Part shown: piece by piece, positions 23,883 through 32,090 of the stretch
Numbering within the stretch: position 1 is the first letter of the stretch
How the letters are laid out: every line of letters starts with the position of its first letter
Source of the DNA: JBLNBU01 sp050260215
GTDB lineage: Bacteria; Pseudomonadota; Alphaproteobacteria; Rhodospirillales; Magnetospirillaceae
Length of the DNA: 38,176 nt
Reading direction: 5' to 3'
Assembly: GCA_050260215.1 (NCBI GenBank)
Contig: JBLNBU010000140.1
Coordinates: 1-38,176, forward strand
Notes under the pieces: generated by a model
What the model saw: only the letters and a program-made list of their open reading frames with translations
Databases searched by the model: none
What the model was told of the DNA's origin: nothing
Program-made: the position numbers and the translations under genes

Positions 23883-23914
23883 AAGCCGTCCGCCATTGGC
23901 GCGACGGCTTTTTT
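23883..23914 (+). terminator. Rho-independent terminator after ruvX
   Basis: An 8-bp stem, AAGCCGTC at 23883-23890 with GACGGCTT at 23903-23910, encloses an inner CGCC-att-GGCG stem. It continues into a run of six Ts (23909-23914). It lies 38 bp after the ruvX stop and 30 bp before the bacteriohemerythrin start, so it separates the two transcripts. Confidence 0.9.
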
Positions 23915-23944
23915 GTTTCCGGAGCCATGGGGAAGGGGGACAGC

Positions 23945-24343
23945 ATGCTGGTTTGGGAAGACGGCTACAAGATCGGCCACGAGGAGATGGACGGCGAGCA
24001 CCTGACGCTGATCGCCCTGCTCAACCAGCTGGACATCGGCATCAACAACGACGCCGCCGCCCACAGCATCGTCGAGGTGATCGAGGCGCTGGACGCCTAT
24101 CTCGCCTTCCACTTCGCCCATGAAGAGGCGCTGATGCACCACGTGGGCTATCCCAACCTCAACGCCCATATCGGCGAGCATCATTCGTTCACGCCGCGTT
24201 TCCGTGACCTGTGCGACGAGGCGCGCACCGGCAACACCCTGCAGGCGGCCTTGAAGGTGCGCGGGCTGGTGATCGACTGGCTGCTCAACCACATCCTGAC
24301 CTCGGATGCGGACTACGCCCGCTTCATCGCCGAAAAGAACTGA
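23945..24343 (+). CDS. Bacteriohemerythrin
   Basis: Single-domain non-haem di-iron O2-binding protein of 132 aa. All expected ligands can be placed: His19, His56, Glu60, His75, His79, His116 and Asp121 (HEEMDGEH; FHFAHEEALM; HIGEH; NHILTSD). The ATG at 23945 is preceded by GGGGGA at good spacing. The in-frame ATG at 23927 has its purine run too close and would add six residues. It probably binds or delivers O2 under microaerobic conditions, or acts as an O2-sensing partner. The EAL-like gene follows after 40 bp and is likely co-transcribed. Confidence 0.94.
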   Translation: MLVWEDGYKIGHEEMDGEHLTLIALLNQLDIGINNDAAAHSIVEVIEALDAYLAFHFAHEEALMHHVGYPNLNAHIGEHHSFTPRFRDLCDEARTGNTLQAALKVRGLVIDWLLNHILTSDADYARFIAEKN

Positions 24344-24383
24344 CGAAAAACAAGAAGAAAAGTTTCCCCAGGGAGGGAAGGCA

Positions 24384-25553
24384 ATGCGTGTCACCGAGTC
24401 GGAACGGTTGTTCCTGCACGAGCTTCACAGTATCCGCAAGGACCCGTTGGGCAAGCGGATCATCCATTTCTTCGTGTCGCTGGCGCCCCAGGCCGGCGAA
24501 ATGGCCAAGAAGATCGAGGGCGCCAAGCAGTTCATCCGCAAGGCCTTCGCCAAGAGCCCGTACTGCGAGACTTTCCACGCCCACAACGGCGACATCTTCG
24601 TCACCTATTCCCACATCTCGGTGTCCGAGGTGCTGGCCACCTGTGCCAAGGTGGAAAAGGCGTTCTTCGAAGACGGCGTGGTATCGGTCCGCAACGTCTA
24701 CGGCGAATACGCCTTCTACAAGGTGTTCGACGTGGTCAAGGACCTGGACAAGGTCTTCAACACCTTCAAGACCATCATCGCCCAGGCCCAGGTGGAGCCG
24801 GAAAAGTACGCCAAGCGGCCGATGACGCCCGAGAACCTGTCCTTCCTGCTGGACAAGGTGCGCAATTCCGACGTGCGGGCGTGCATCTTCAACCAGCCGG
24901 TCTACAACGTGGGCCACAAGGTGCCGTCCATCGAGTTCCTCGAGTTCTACGTCGCCTCGCAGCAGATCGAGAGCGTCTACCTGCCCGACACCAGCATCTC
25001 CGGCAGCCCGTGGCTGTTCGCCGCGCTGAAGGAGGAATACGACCGCGTCATCCTGCGCGCCATGGCGGGCGAACTGGGCGAGTACCGGCACAAGGCGTTT
25101 TCGGTCAACATCTCGCTCGGCACCGTGCTGTCGCGCGAGTTCGGCGACTTCATCGAACGCCTGCCGTCCAAGCTGGCCGGCAAGATCGTGCTGGAAGTGC
25201 ACAAGACCGACCTGGCCCAGAACTTCAGCCTGTACCGCGAGGTGCGCGCCCTGGCCGAGGAGCGCAAGCTGAAGGTGTGCGTCGACGGGCTGGAATGGCG
25301 CGACTTCGAGCTGATGTGCCTCAACAAGCTGAAGCCTCACTACATGAAGGTGCTGTGGAGCGCCGAGCTGCTCTCGGCCGAGCCGGACGAGCTGCACGGC
25401 TTCGTCGACGCGGTGCGCAACTGCAACGGCACCGAGGTGGTGTTGAGCCGCTGCGACAACCCCAAGGCCTTTCCCTTCGCCAAGACGCTGGGCATCCGCT
25501 ACGTCCAGGGCAAGCTGGCCGACCAGTACTTCAAGAGCGGGATGGAACTGTAG
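24384..25553 (+). CDS. Degenerate EAL-domain protein (predicted inactive as phosphodiesterase)
   Basis: Protein of 389 aa. The C-terminal ~220 residues follow the EAL-fold order: FSVNISLGTVLSREF, KIVLEVHKTDLAQN, KVCVDGLEWRDF, HYMKVLW, EVVLSRCDNPKAFPFAKTLGIRYVQG. The catalytic signatures are replaced: no EAL motif, the DDFG position reads DGLE, and the usual AEGVE reads LSRCD. It should not hydrolyse c-di-GMP but could still bind a nucleotide or protein. The N-terminal ~165 residues are charged and unassigned. GGGAGGGA precedes the ATG. It lies directly behind the bacteriohemerythrin, suggesting an O2-linked signalling role; that is inference. Confidence 0.75.
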   Translation: MRVTESERLFLHELHSIRKDPLGKRIIHFFVSLAPQAGEMAKKIEGAKQFIRKAFAKSPYCETFHAHNGDIFVTYSHISVSEVLATCAKVEKAFFEDGVVSVRNVYGEYAFYKVFDVVKDLDKVFNTFKTIIAQAQVEPEKYAKRPMTPENLSFLLDKVRNSDVRACIFNQPVYNVGHKVPSIEFLEFYVASQQIESVYLPDTSISGSPWLFAALKEEYDRVILRAMAGELGEYRHKAFSVNISLGTVLSREFGDFIERLPSKLAGKIVLEVHKTDLAQNFSLYREVRALAEERKLKVCVDGLEWRDFELMCLNKLKPHYMKVLWSAELLSAEPDELHGFVDAVRNCNGTEVVLSRCDNPKAFPFAKTLGIRYVQGKLADQYFKSGMEL

Positions 25554-25579
25554 GGAGCCGAGACGCTTCGACGGCTCCC

Positions 25580-26575
25580 TCACCCCCCCGTCGTGCTCAT
25601 GTGCCGGGCCAGGGCCGGGCGGCGGTGGTCGCGGTCGATGATGAAGTCGTGGCCCTTGGGCTTGCGGCCGATGGCGGCGGCGATGGCGGCGTCCAGCGGG
25701 CCGTCGTCGGGGCTGGCGCGCAAGGGGGCGCGCAGGTCGGCGGCGTCCTCCTGCCCCAGGCACATGAACAAGGTGCCGGTGCAGGTGACCCGCACCCGGT
25801 TGCACGATTCGCAGAAGTTGTGGGTGAGCGGCGTGATGAAGCCCAGCCTGCGCCCGGTCTCGGCCACCTCGACATAGCGGGCCGGGCCGCCGCTGCGCCA
25901 GGGCGAGTCGACCAGGGTCCAGCGTTCTTCCAGGCGCGATCGCACCACCGAGAGCGGCAGGTACTGGTCCAGGCGGTCGGTGCCGGTCTCGCCCAGCGGC
26001 ATGGTCTCGATCAGGCACAGGTCGAAGCCGTGGCCGCCGCACCACTCGACCAGGCGGTCCAGTTCATCCTCGTTGACGTCCTTCAGCGCCACGGTGTTGA
26101 TGCGCACCGCCAGCCCGGCCGCCTTGGCCGCCATGATGCCCTCCAGCACCTGTCCCAGGTGGCCGCGGCGGGTGATGGCGGCGAAGCGGTCTGCGTCCAG
26201 GCTGTCGAGCGAGACATTGATGCGGCGCACCCCGGCGCGGGCCAGGTCGCCGGCGTGGCGGGCCAGCTGGGTGCCGTTGGTGGTCAGCGTCAGTTCGTCC
26301 AGGCCGGGAGTGGCGGCCAACTGCTCCACCAGCCACATGACGTTGCGCCGCACCAACGGCTCGCCGCCGGTCAGGCGGATCTTGCGCACGCCGACACGGA
26401 CAAAGGCCCTGGCCAGGCGGGCCAGCTCCTCCAGGGTCAGTACCTCGGCCTTGGGCAGGAAGTGCATGTCCTCGGACATGCAGTAGACGCAGCGCAGGTC
26501 GCAGCGGTCGGTGACCGAGATCCGTACATAGGTGATGGCGCGACCGTAGGGGTCGATCAGGGAAGCGGTGGTCAT
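25580..26575 (-). CDS. moaA: GTP 3',8-cyclase MoaA (molybdenum cofactor biosynthesis)
   Basis: Radical SAM enzyme of 331 aa that performs the first step of molybdopterin synthesis. The N-terminal cluster ligands are Cys25, Cys29 and Cys32 (CDLRCVYC). The substrate-side C-terminal cluster is in FCESCNRVRVTCTG. KIRLTGGEPLVRR and the C-terminal Gly-Gly tail (STTGG) are diagnostic. It lies about 100 bp downstream of hpnJ on the same strand, separated by two hairpins, so co-transcription is not assured. No other moa/moe gene is in the window. Confidence 0.97.
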   Translation of the reverse strand: MTTASLIDPYGRAITYVRISVTDRCDLRCVYCMSEDMHFLPKAEVLTLEELARLARAFVRVGVRKIRLTGGEPLVRRNVMWLVEQLAATPGLDELTLTTNGTQLARHAGDLARAGVRRINVSLDSLDADRFAAITRRGHLGQVLEGIMAAKAAGLAVRINTVALKDVNEDELDRLVEWCGGHGFDLCLIETMPLGETGTDRLDQYLPLSVVRSRLEERWTLVDSPWRSGGPARYVEVAETGRRLGFITPLTHNFCESCNRVRVTCTGTLFMCLGQEDAADLRAPLRASPDDGPLDAAIAAAIGRKPKGHDFIIDRDHRRPALARHMSTTGG

Positions 26576-26609
26576 GCCGGAAGATGTGGCGATGACCCCG
26601 GGCGGAGGG

Positions 26610-26631
26610 AAGGGGGCGCAAGCGCCCCCTT
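26610..26631. terminator. Hairpin between hpnJ and moaA
   Basis: AAGGGGGCGC and GCGCCCCCTT flank a 2-bp centre at 26610-26631, forming a strong GC hairpin in the gap between the hpnJ stop and the moaA start (both minus strand). There is no clear T-run, so it may be an mRNA-stabilising or attenuating element rather than a true terminator. Confidence 0.45.
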
Positions 26632-26640
26632 CTCACCCAA

Positions 26641-26662
26641 CCCTCTCCCTCAAGACAGAGGG
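26641..26662. repeat. Degenerate palindrome, CCCTCTCCC family (copy 4)
   Basis: CCCTCTCCCTC is followed by a decayed second arm (AAGACAGAGGG). It lies 14 bp past the hpnJ stop and matches the left arm of the perfect copies at 19259 and 19859. Confidence 0.6.
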
Positions 26663-26675
26663 CTTGTCTAGGCCG

Positions 26676-28097
26676 TCAGCACCCTTCGGCGTGGCGGGTG
26701 CGCAGGAAGTGGAAGAACTCGACGCCCTCGCGCAGGCGGCGCTTGGTCATGTCCCAGCTGGTGGCCATTTCCAGCACGATCTCGGCGATCTTGCTGGGGC
26801 GGAAATAGAAGGCCTTGTAGAAGCGTCCGACCGCCTCGAAGATCTCCTGGCTCGACAGGTGGGGATAGTTCAACGCCGCCACCTGGACGCCATCGTCGGC
26901 CACCAGGTCGCCTTCCTTCATCCAGCCGTTGGCGATGGCCTGGGCATAAAGCTCGGTGCCCGGATAGGGCGCGGCCAGCGACACCTGGATGGTGTGCGGG
27001 TTGATGTCCTTGGCGAAGCGGATGGTCTGCTCGATGGTCTCGTGGGTCTCGCCGGGCAGGCCGAGGACGAAGGTGCCGTGGATGCCGATGCCCAGCTTGC
27101 GGCAGTCCTCGGTGAACTTCTTCATGATGTCCAGCCGGGTGCCCTTGCGGATGTTGTTCAAGATCTCCTGCACGCCCGACTCGTAGCCGACCAGCAGCAT
27201 GTGCAGGCCGTTTTCCTTGAGCACCTTGAGCGTCTCGTAGGGCACGTTGGCCTTGGCGTTGCAGGCCCACGACACGCCCAGCTTGCCCAGGCCCCGGGCG
27301 ATTTCCTCGGCGCGCGGCAGGTCGTCGGTGAAGGTGTCGTCGTCGAAGAAGAAGTCCTTAACCTGCGGGAACATCTTCTTCATCATCGCCACTTCCTCGA
27401 CCACCTTGGCGGCCGAACGGGTGCGGTAGGTACGCCCGCCGATGGTCTGCGGCCACAGGCAGAAGCTGCACTTCGAGCGGCAGCCGCGGCCGGTGTAGAA
27501 CGACACGTAGGGGTGCTTGAGGTAGCCGATGAAGTAGTCCTCGATCACCAGGTCACGCTGGTAGACCGGCGCCACGAAGGGCAGGGCGTCCATGTCGTGG
27601 ATCAGCTCGCGGTCCTTGTTGTGGACGGTCTGTCCGTCCTTGCGCCAGGTGATGCCGTCGACCTCGGCGAAGGGCTTGCCCTCGGCGATTTCCTTGATGG
27701 TGTAGTCGAATTCGTGGCGGGCGACGAAGTCGACCAGGGTCGAGGCCTCGATGGCCTGGTCCGGCTTGGTGGCGACGTGGGCGCCGACCAGGCCGACCAG
27801 CATGTTGGGATTGGCCTTCTTGAATGCCTCGGCCACGGCGATGTCCGAGCGGAAGGTGGGCGCGCTGACATAGACGATGACCATGCCGTACTGGGGCGCC
27901 AAGGGCAGCACGTCGTCGAGCAGCAGGCCGCGGGCCGGCGCGTCGATCAGCTTGGACCCCTCGCACAGGGCGGCCACCTGGGCCAGCCAAGTCGGATACC
28001 AGAACGAGCGCACCTCGCGCTTGGCCTGATAGCGGGAACCGGCGCCGCCGTCGAAGCCTTCGTAGGAGGGCGGGTTGAGGAACAGGGTCTTGATCAT
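26676..28097 (-). CDS. hpnJ: Hopanoid biosynthesis radical SAM protein HpnJ
   Basis: Protein of 473 aa matching HpnJ. It has an N-terminal B12-binding-like region (MIKTLFLNPPSYEGFDGGAGSRYQ; MVIVYVSAPTF; GAHVATKP), then a radical SAM core with GRGCRSKCSFCLW (CxxxCxxC), FFFDDDTFTDD and HGTFVLGLPGET. HpnJ is known to be needed for forming the cyclitol-ether head group of bacteriohopanepolyols, by ring contraction of the glucosaminyl sugar. It overlaps hpnI by 4 bases (ATGA), so both act in the same head-group pathway. HpnK, the expected deacetylase partner, is not adjacent. Confidence 0.93.
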   Translation of the reverse strand: MIKTLFLNPPSYEGFDGGAGSRYQAKREVRSFWYPTWLAQVAALCEGSKLIDAPARGLLLDDVLPLAPQYGMVIVYVSAPTFRSDIAVAEAFKKANPNMLVGLVGAHVATKPDQAIEASTLVDFVARHEFDYTIKEIAEGKPFAEVDGITWRKDGQTVHNKDRELIHDMDALPFVAPVYQRDLVIEDYFIGYLKHPYVSFYTGRGCRSKCSFCLWPQTIGGRTYRTRSAAKVVEEVAMMKKMFPQVKDFFFDDDTFTDDLPRAEEIARGLGKLGVSWACNAKANVPYETLKVLKENGLHMLLVGYESGVQEILNNIRKGTRLDIMKKFTEDCRKLGIGIHGTFVLGLPGETHETIEQTIRFAKDINPHTIQVSLAAPYPGTELYAQAIANGWMKEGDLVADDGVQVAALNYPHLSSQEIFEAVGRFYKAFYFRPSKIAEIVLEMATSWDMTKRRLREGVEFFHFLRTRHAEGC

Positions 28098-29218
28098 TGG
28101 GCAGCGCCTTCCAAGGGCTCGAGAGTGCCGTCGGGCCGGACGCGGAACCGTTTCCCGCGCCAGGTCACCGACCGTCCGCTAATTGCGGCGACATATACAA
28201 CGAAAGTGAGGGCCTCGCGCAAGAGGAGGACGCCGAAACCAGCACGGGGCAACTCCAGCGCGCGCTCCTCGGCGCGCACCACGGCCAGCTTGGCCAGGGC
28301 GGCCAGCGTCAGGACGGCGGCGAACGGCCAGCTGGCGCCCGCCGCCCACGACAGGGCCGCCAGGGCCACCGGCTGGGTGATCACCGATGCCACGTAGCCG
28401 GCGCGGTCGACCGCGGCGACGGTGCGGCCCCAGCGGATCTCGTGGGCCAGCAAGGTGGCAAGGTCGGGTTCGTCGACGACGATGTCCACCGGCCGGGGGG
28501 CCAGTCCGATGCCAAGCCCCAGGCGGCGCACCGCAGCACCCAGCGCCCAGTCGTCGGCCAGCAGGTCGGCCAGGGGCTGCAGCCCGCCGATGCGGTCCAG
28601 CACGTCCCGCTTCAGCGCCATGGTGGCGCCGAAGCAGCCGTCGGTGCGGCCCAGCGCGCGGGCGACCAGGGCAGAGGGCAGGAAGCCGTGGTTGATGCCG
28701 AGCGCGCCCACCGCGCTCCACAGGCCGCCGGCCGGGCGGCCGACATAAAGGCAGGTGACCAGCCCCACGCCCGGCTGCTCCAGCCCGGCGGCGATGTCGT
28801 CGGCCCAGCCCGGGCGGACGCGCACGTCGGAATCGGCGATGGCGAGGATGTCGCCGGACGCTTGGGGCAGCATGTTGAGCAGGTTGCCGACCTTTAGGTT
28901 GCGTCCGTGGCGGCGCGGGTCGACCACCACGGTGGCGCCGCAGGCCTCGGCGACGGCACGGGCGGGGTCGGCGTGGTCGGCGACGCCGCAGACCAGCTGC
29001 AGGCCGGGATAGCCCTGGGCGGTCACCGAGGCAAGGTTGTCGTCGAGATGGGGTTCGGCCCCGCACAGGGGCTTGAGCACGCTGAAGGTGGGGCGGACAT
29101 GGGGCAGCGGCCGTGGGCGCACGACGAAGCGGTTCACCGCCAGCGCGGCGGCGATCTGGAAGCCGATGCCCGCGACCGCTGCCAGTGCCAGCAGCAGTGC
29201 GGCGCCCTGCACCACCAT
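28094..29218 (-). CDS. hpnI: Hopanoid biosynthesis glycosyltransferase HpnI
   Basis: Family 2 membrane glycosyltransferase of 374 aa. An N-terminal membrane helix (VVQGAALLLALAAVAGIGFQ) precedes the GT domain (FSVLKPLCGAEPHLDDNL; IADSDVRVRPGW with the DxD-like site; GCFGATMALKRDVLDRIGG; LLADDWALGAAVRRLG). A hydrophobic C-terminal part follows. HpnI transfers an N-acetylglucosamine-type sugar to bacteriohopanetetrol. It starts 8 bp after hpnM and overlaps hpnJ, so hpnM-hpnI-hpnJ form an operon. The start at 29218 is the first ATG before the helix and lacks a strong ribosome binding site, consistent with coupling to hpnM. Confidence 0.92.
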   Translation of the reverse strand: MVVQGAALLLALAAVAGIGFQIAAALAVNRFVVRPRPLPHVRPTFSVLKPLCGAEPHLDDNLASVTAQGYPGLQLVCGVADHADPARAVAEACGATVVVDPRRHGRNLKVGNLLNMLPQASGDILAIADSDVRVRPGWADDIAAGLEQPGVGLVTCLYVGRPAGGLWSAVGALGINHGFLPSALVARALGRTDGCFGATMALKRDVLDRIGGLQPLADLLADDWALGAAVRRLGLGIGLAPRPVDIVVDEPDLATLLAHEIRWGRTVAAVDRAGYVASVITQPVALAALSWAAGASWPFAAVLTLAALAKLAVVRAEERALELPRAGFGVLLLREALTFVVYVAAISGRSVTWRGKRFRVRPDGTLEPLEGAAQ

Positions 29219-29226
29219 TGCCAACG

Positions 29227-29832
29227 TTATTTGCTTCCCAGCTTGACGGACTGGTTGTCCAGCATCTCGATCAACCCGTCGACACCCTTGGCGCGCACGA
29301 TCGGCACGAACTCGGAGCGACGGCGCGCCACCTCGCTGATGGCGCCGTCCATCAGCACGTCGACGACGCGCCACTGGCCGCCCACCTGATGAACCAGATA
29401 GTCGATCGGCGTCGTCTTGCCAGACTTCTCGACGATGCGGTTGGGAACCAGAAGGTGATCCCCGGTCGAGGCCTTGGGCTCGCCCACCTCGAAGCGCTCA
29501 TCGTTGAACTCGTCGAACTGGCTGGCCCAGTTGGCTTCCGAGAAGCGGGCGAACGCCGCGGTCAGGCGGGCCAGCTCGTCGGGCGACAGCTTGGCGGCGG
29601 TCGGGCCCAACGTGCCCCGGACCATGGCATCCCAGTCGAAGGTGGCATTGAGCGTGGGACGCAGCTTCTCGGAGCGCCCCTTGAAGCCCAGCTTCTGGCC
29701 GTCCTTCATGGAGGCCAGCAGGGCGTCGTCGAACTTCTGCACCACGGAGCGGGCATCCGTCTCGGCACGGGCGGCGCCGGGCAGGGCCAGCGCAAGGCAG
29801 AGCAGAAGGGCGGCAAGGCTGCGTTTGGTCAT
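29227..29832 (-). CDS. hpnM: Hopanoid transport-associated periplasmic protein HpnM (MlaC/Ttg2D-like)
   Basis: Protein of 201 aa with a Sec signal peptide (LAALLLCLALALPGAARAE, cleavage near residue 23). The mature part shows the MlaC-family pattern FDDALLASMKDGQKLGFKGRSEKLRPTLNATFDWDAMVRGTLG and LTAAFARFSEANWASQFDEF, with DYLVHQVGGQWRVVDVLMDGAISEVARRRSEF near the C-terminus. HpnM is thought to carry hopanoids across the periplasm together with the RND protein HpnN, which is not in this window. It is the first gene of hpnM-hpnI-hpnJ and diverges from ispH. Confidence 0.92.
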   Translation of the reverse strand: MTKRSLAALLLCLALALPGAARAETDARSVVQKFDDALLASMKDGQKLGFKGRSEKLRPTLNATFDWDAMVRGTLGPTAAKLSPDELARLTAAFARFSEANWASQFDEFNDERFEVGEPKASTGDHLLVPNRIVEKSGKTTPIDYLVHQVGGQWRVVDVLMDGAISEVARRRSEFVPIVRAKGVDGLIEMLDNQSVKLGSK

Positions 29833-29950
29833 TGCAGGGTTCTTTCGAGAATTGGGGCCGGAGGATAGCGCCGACGCTGCCGCGCTGCCATATCAAATGC
29901 GCATAGGGGGTAGCCAGCGCAACGACCATGCCGATCGGCGTGTTCATTCA

Positions 29951-29979
29951 TTGAAAACGCCGGGGTGCCTCCGTACAGT
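29951..29979 (+). promoter_or_regulatory. Sigma-70-type promoter of ispH-hpnH
   Basis: TTGAAA at 29951-29956 and TACAGT at 29974-29979 with an ideal 17-bp spacer lie about 35 bp upstream of the ispH ATG, in the 181-bp divergent gap with hpnM. AGGAG at 30002-30006 is the ispH ribosome binding site. It is the best sigma-70 match I saw in the window. Confidence 0.65.
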
Positions 29980-30013
29980 GTCGCCGCGAACCGTCCGTGG
30001 TAGGAGTGTGTGC

Positions 30014-30937
30014 ATGCGGGTCATCCTCGCCCAGGTCCGAGGCTTCTGTGCCGGCGTCCAGCGCGCCATCGACATCGTCGAGGTGGCGCTGCAGAAGTTC
30101 GGCGCCCCCGTGTATGTCCGCCACGAGATCGTCCACAACCGCCACGTGGTCGAGCGGCTGCGCGCCAAGGGCGTGGTCTTCGTTGAGGAACTTTCCGAAG
30201 TCCCCCACGGCGCCATCACCATCTTCTCGGCCCACGGCGTGTCGCGCTCGGTCGAGGAGGAGGCGGAGGAACGCGGCCTCAGGGTCATCGATGCCACCTG
30301 CCCGCTGGTGCTGCGCGTCCACCGCGATGGCGGGCGCTATGAGGGCCAGGGGCGCGAGGTCGTGCTGATCGGCCATGCCGGCCACCCGGAAGTGGAAGGC
30401 ACGCTGGGCTGGCTGGATGGCCCCACCCACCTGGTGTCCAAGCCCGAACAGGTCGGGGGCATCGCCGTGGGCGATCCGGACAAGGTGGCCTACATCACCC
30501 AGACCACGCTGTCGGTCGACGACACCCGCGAGGTCATCGAGGCGCTGAAGAACCGCTTCCCCAACATCGTCGGGCCCGACACCTCGGAGATCTGCTACGC
30601 CACCCAGAACCGGCAGCGTGCCGTCGCCGAACTGGCCGAGCAGGTCGACGTGGTGCTTGTGGTCGGCGCCAAGAACAGCTCCAATTCCAACCGCCTGCGC
30701 GAGATCCCGGCGTCGCGCGGGGTGCCGGCCTATCTGGTCGAGGAACCGTCGGCCCTGCAGTCCGAGTGGCTGGAAGGCGTCAAGACCGTCGGCGTCACTG
30801 CCGGTGCCTCGGCGCCCGAGGATCTGGTCCAGGGGCTGATCGACGCGCTGAAGGCGCACGGCGCCACCGAGGTCGCCATCCTTCCGGGCGTCAACGAGAA
30901 TATCCATTTCAATCTTCCCCCCATTCTGGCGAGTTGA
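30014..30937 (+). CDS. ispH: 4-hydroxy-3-methylbut-2-enyl diphosphate reductase IspH
   Basis: Last enzyme of the MEP isoprenoid pathway, making IPP and DMAPP; 307 aa. The three cluster cysteines are Cys12 (GFCAGV), Cys96 (DATCPLV) and Cys194 (SEICYATQNRQ). HEIVHN, GHAGHPEVEG with the catalytic Glu, TQTTLSVDDT and the phosphate-binding SSNSNRL and GASAPEDL are present. It starts at an ATG with AGGAG at good spacing. hpnH begins 4 bp after its stop, tying precursor supply directly to hopanoid synthesis. Confidence 0.96.
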   Translation: MRVILAQVRGFCAGVQRAIDIVEVALQKFGAPVYVRHEIVHNRHVVERLRAKGVVFVEELSEVPHGAITIFSAHGVSRSVEEEAEERGLRVIDATCPLVLRVHRDGGRYEGQGREVVLIGHAGHPEVEGTLGWLDGPTHLVSKPEQVGGIAVGDPDKVAYITQTTLSVDDTREVIEALKNRFPNIVGPDTSEICYATQNRQRAVAELAEQVDVVLVVGAKNSSNSNRLREIPASRGVPAYLVEEPSALQSEWLEGVKTVGVTAGASAPEDLVQGLIDALKAHGATEVAILPGVNENIHFNLPPILAS

Positions 30938-30941
30938 AACC

Positions 30942-32090
30942 GTGGCAGTCCCCCTTCGACAGGCTCTGAGCATCGGCGCCTACGTCATGCGCAAGCACTT
31001 CTCGGGCGCCAAGCGCTATCCCCTGGTGCTGATGCTCGAACCCTTGTTCCGCTGCAACCTGGCTTGCGCCGGCTGCGGCAAGATCGACTATCCCGACGAC
31101 ATCCTGAACGCGCGGCTGACCCCCGAGGAATGCGTCGGCGCGGCGCTGGAATGCGGCGCCCCGGTGGTCTCGGTGGCGGGCGGCGAGCCGCTGCTCCACC
31201 GCGAGATCGACCAGGTGGTCGCGGGCCTGATCAAGGCCGGCAAGTTCGTCTATCTGTGCAGCAACGGGCTGCTGATGGACAAGAAGCTGGACCTGTTCGA
31301 GCCCAGCCCCAATTTCACCTGGCAGGTCCACCTGGACGGCGGGCGCGAGGAGCACGACGAGGCGGTTTCGCGGTCGGGCACTTTCGACGCCGCCACCGCG
31401 GCCATTGCCGCCGCCAAGAAGCGCGGCTTCCGGGTCAACATCAACTGCACCTTGTTCTCGACCGCCAAGGCCGACAAGGTGGCGGCGTTCCTGGACGACG
31501 TGTTCGCCATGGGCGTCGACGGGGTGACCATCTCGCCGGGCTACGCCTACGAGCGGGCGCCCGACACCCAGCACTTCCTGGACCGGCTCAATACCAAGAA
31601 CCTGTTCCGCGACATCTTCCGCCGCGGCCAGGGCAAGAAGTGGGTGTTCAACCAGTCGCCGCTGTTCCTGGACTTCCTGGCCGGCAACAGCGCGTATCGC
31701 TGCTCACCCTGGGCGATGCCGACCCGCAACGTGTTCGGCTGGCAGAAGCCGTGCTACCTGCTGGGCGAGGGCTATGTGTCCAGCTACCGCGAGCTGATCG
31801 AGGACACCGACTGGAGCCAGTACGGCGTCGGCAACTACGAGAAGTGCGCCAACTGCATGGTCCATTGCGGCTTCGAGGGCACCGCCGTCACCGACGCCTT
31901 CGCCCATCCGCTGAAGGCCATGCGCACGTCAATGTTCGGCCCGCGCATCGACGGCCCCATGGCCGAGGACGTGCCGCTGGACAAGCAGCGGCCCGCCCAG
32001 CACGTGTTCGAGCAGTTGGTGCACGAAAACCTAAGCCGGCTGGTGGCCGAGGGCCGGACCAAGGCGCCGGGCCGCCGCGCCCAGGGCTAG
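30942..32090 (+). CDS. hpnH: Adenosyl-hopene transferase HpnH (radical SAM)
   Basis: Radical SAM enzyme of 382 aa that adds a 5'-deoxyadenosyl group to diploptene to make adenosylhopane. Cluster ligands are Cys38, Cys42 and Cys45 (CNLACAGC). The typical HpnH segments VLMLEPLFRC, GKIDYPDDILNARLTPEEC, SVAGGEPLLHREID, WQVHLDGGREEHDEAVSR and a C-terminal Cys-containing region (YEKCANCMVHCGFEGTA) follow. It starts with GTG 4 bp after ispH. The last 60 bp overlap the end of the convergent hpnG gene. Confidence 0.96.
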   Translation: MAVPLRQALSIGAYVMRKHFSGAKRYPLVLMLEPLFRCNLACAGCGKIDYPDDILNARLTPEECVGAALECGAPVVSVAGGEPLLHREIDQVVAGLIKAGKFVYLCSNGLLMDKKLDLFEPSPNFTWQVHLDGGREEHDEAVSRSGTFDAATAAIAAAKKRGFRVNINCTLFSTAKADKVAAFLDDVFAMGVDGVTISPGYAYERAPDTQHFLDRLNTKNLFRDIFRRGQGKKWVFNQSPLFLDFLAGNSAYRCSPWAMPTRNVFGWQKPCYLLGEGYVSSYRELIEDTDWSQYGVGNYEKCANCMVHCGFEGTAVTDAFAHPLKAMRTSMFGPRIDGPMAEDVPLDKQRPAQHVFEQLVHENLSRLVAEGRTKAPGRRAQG

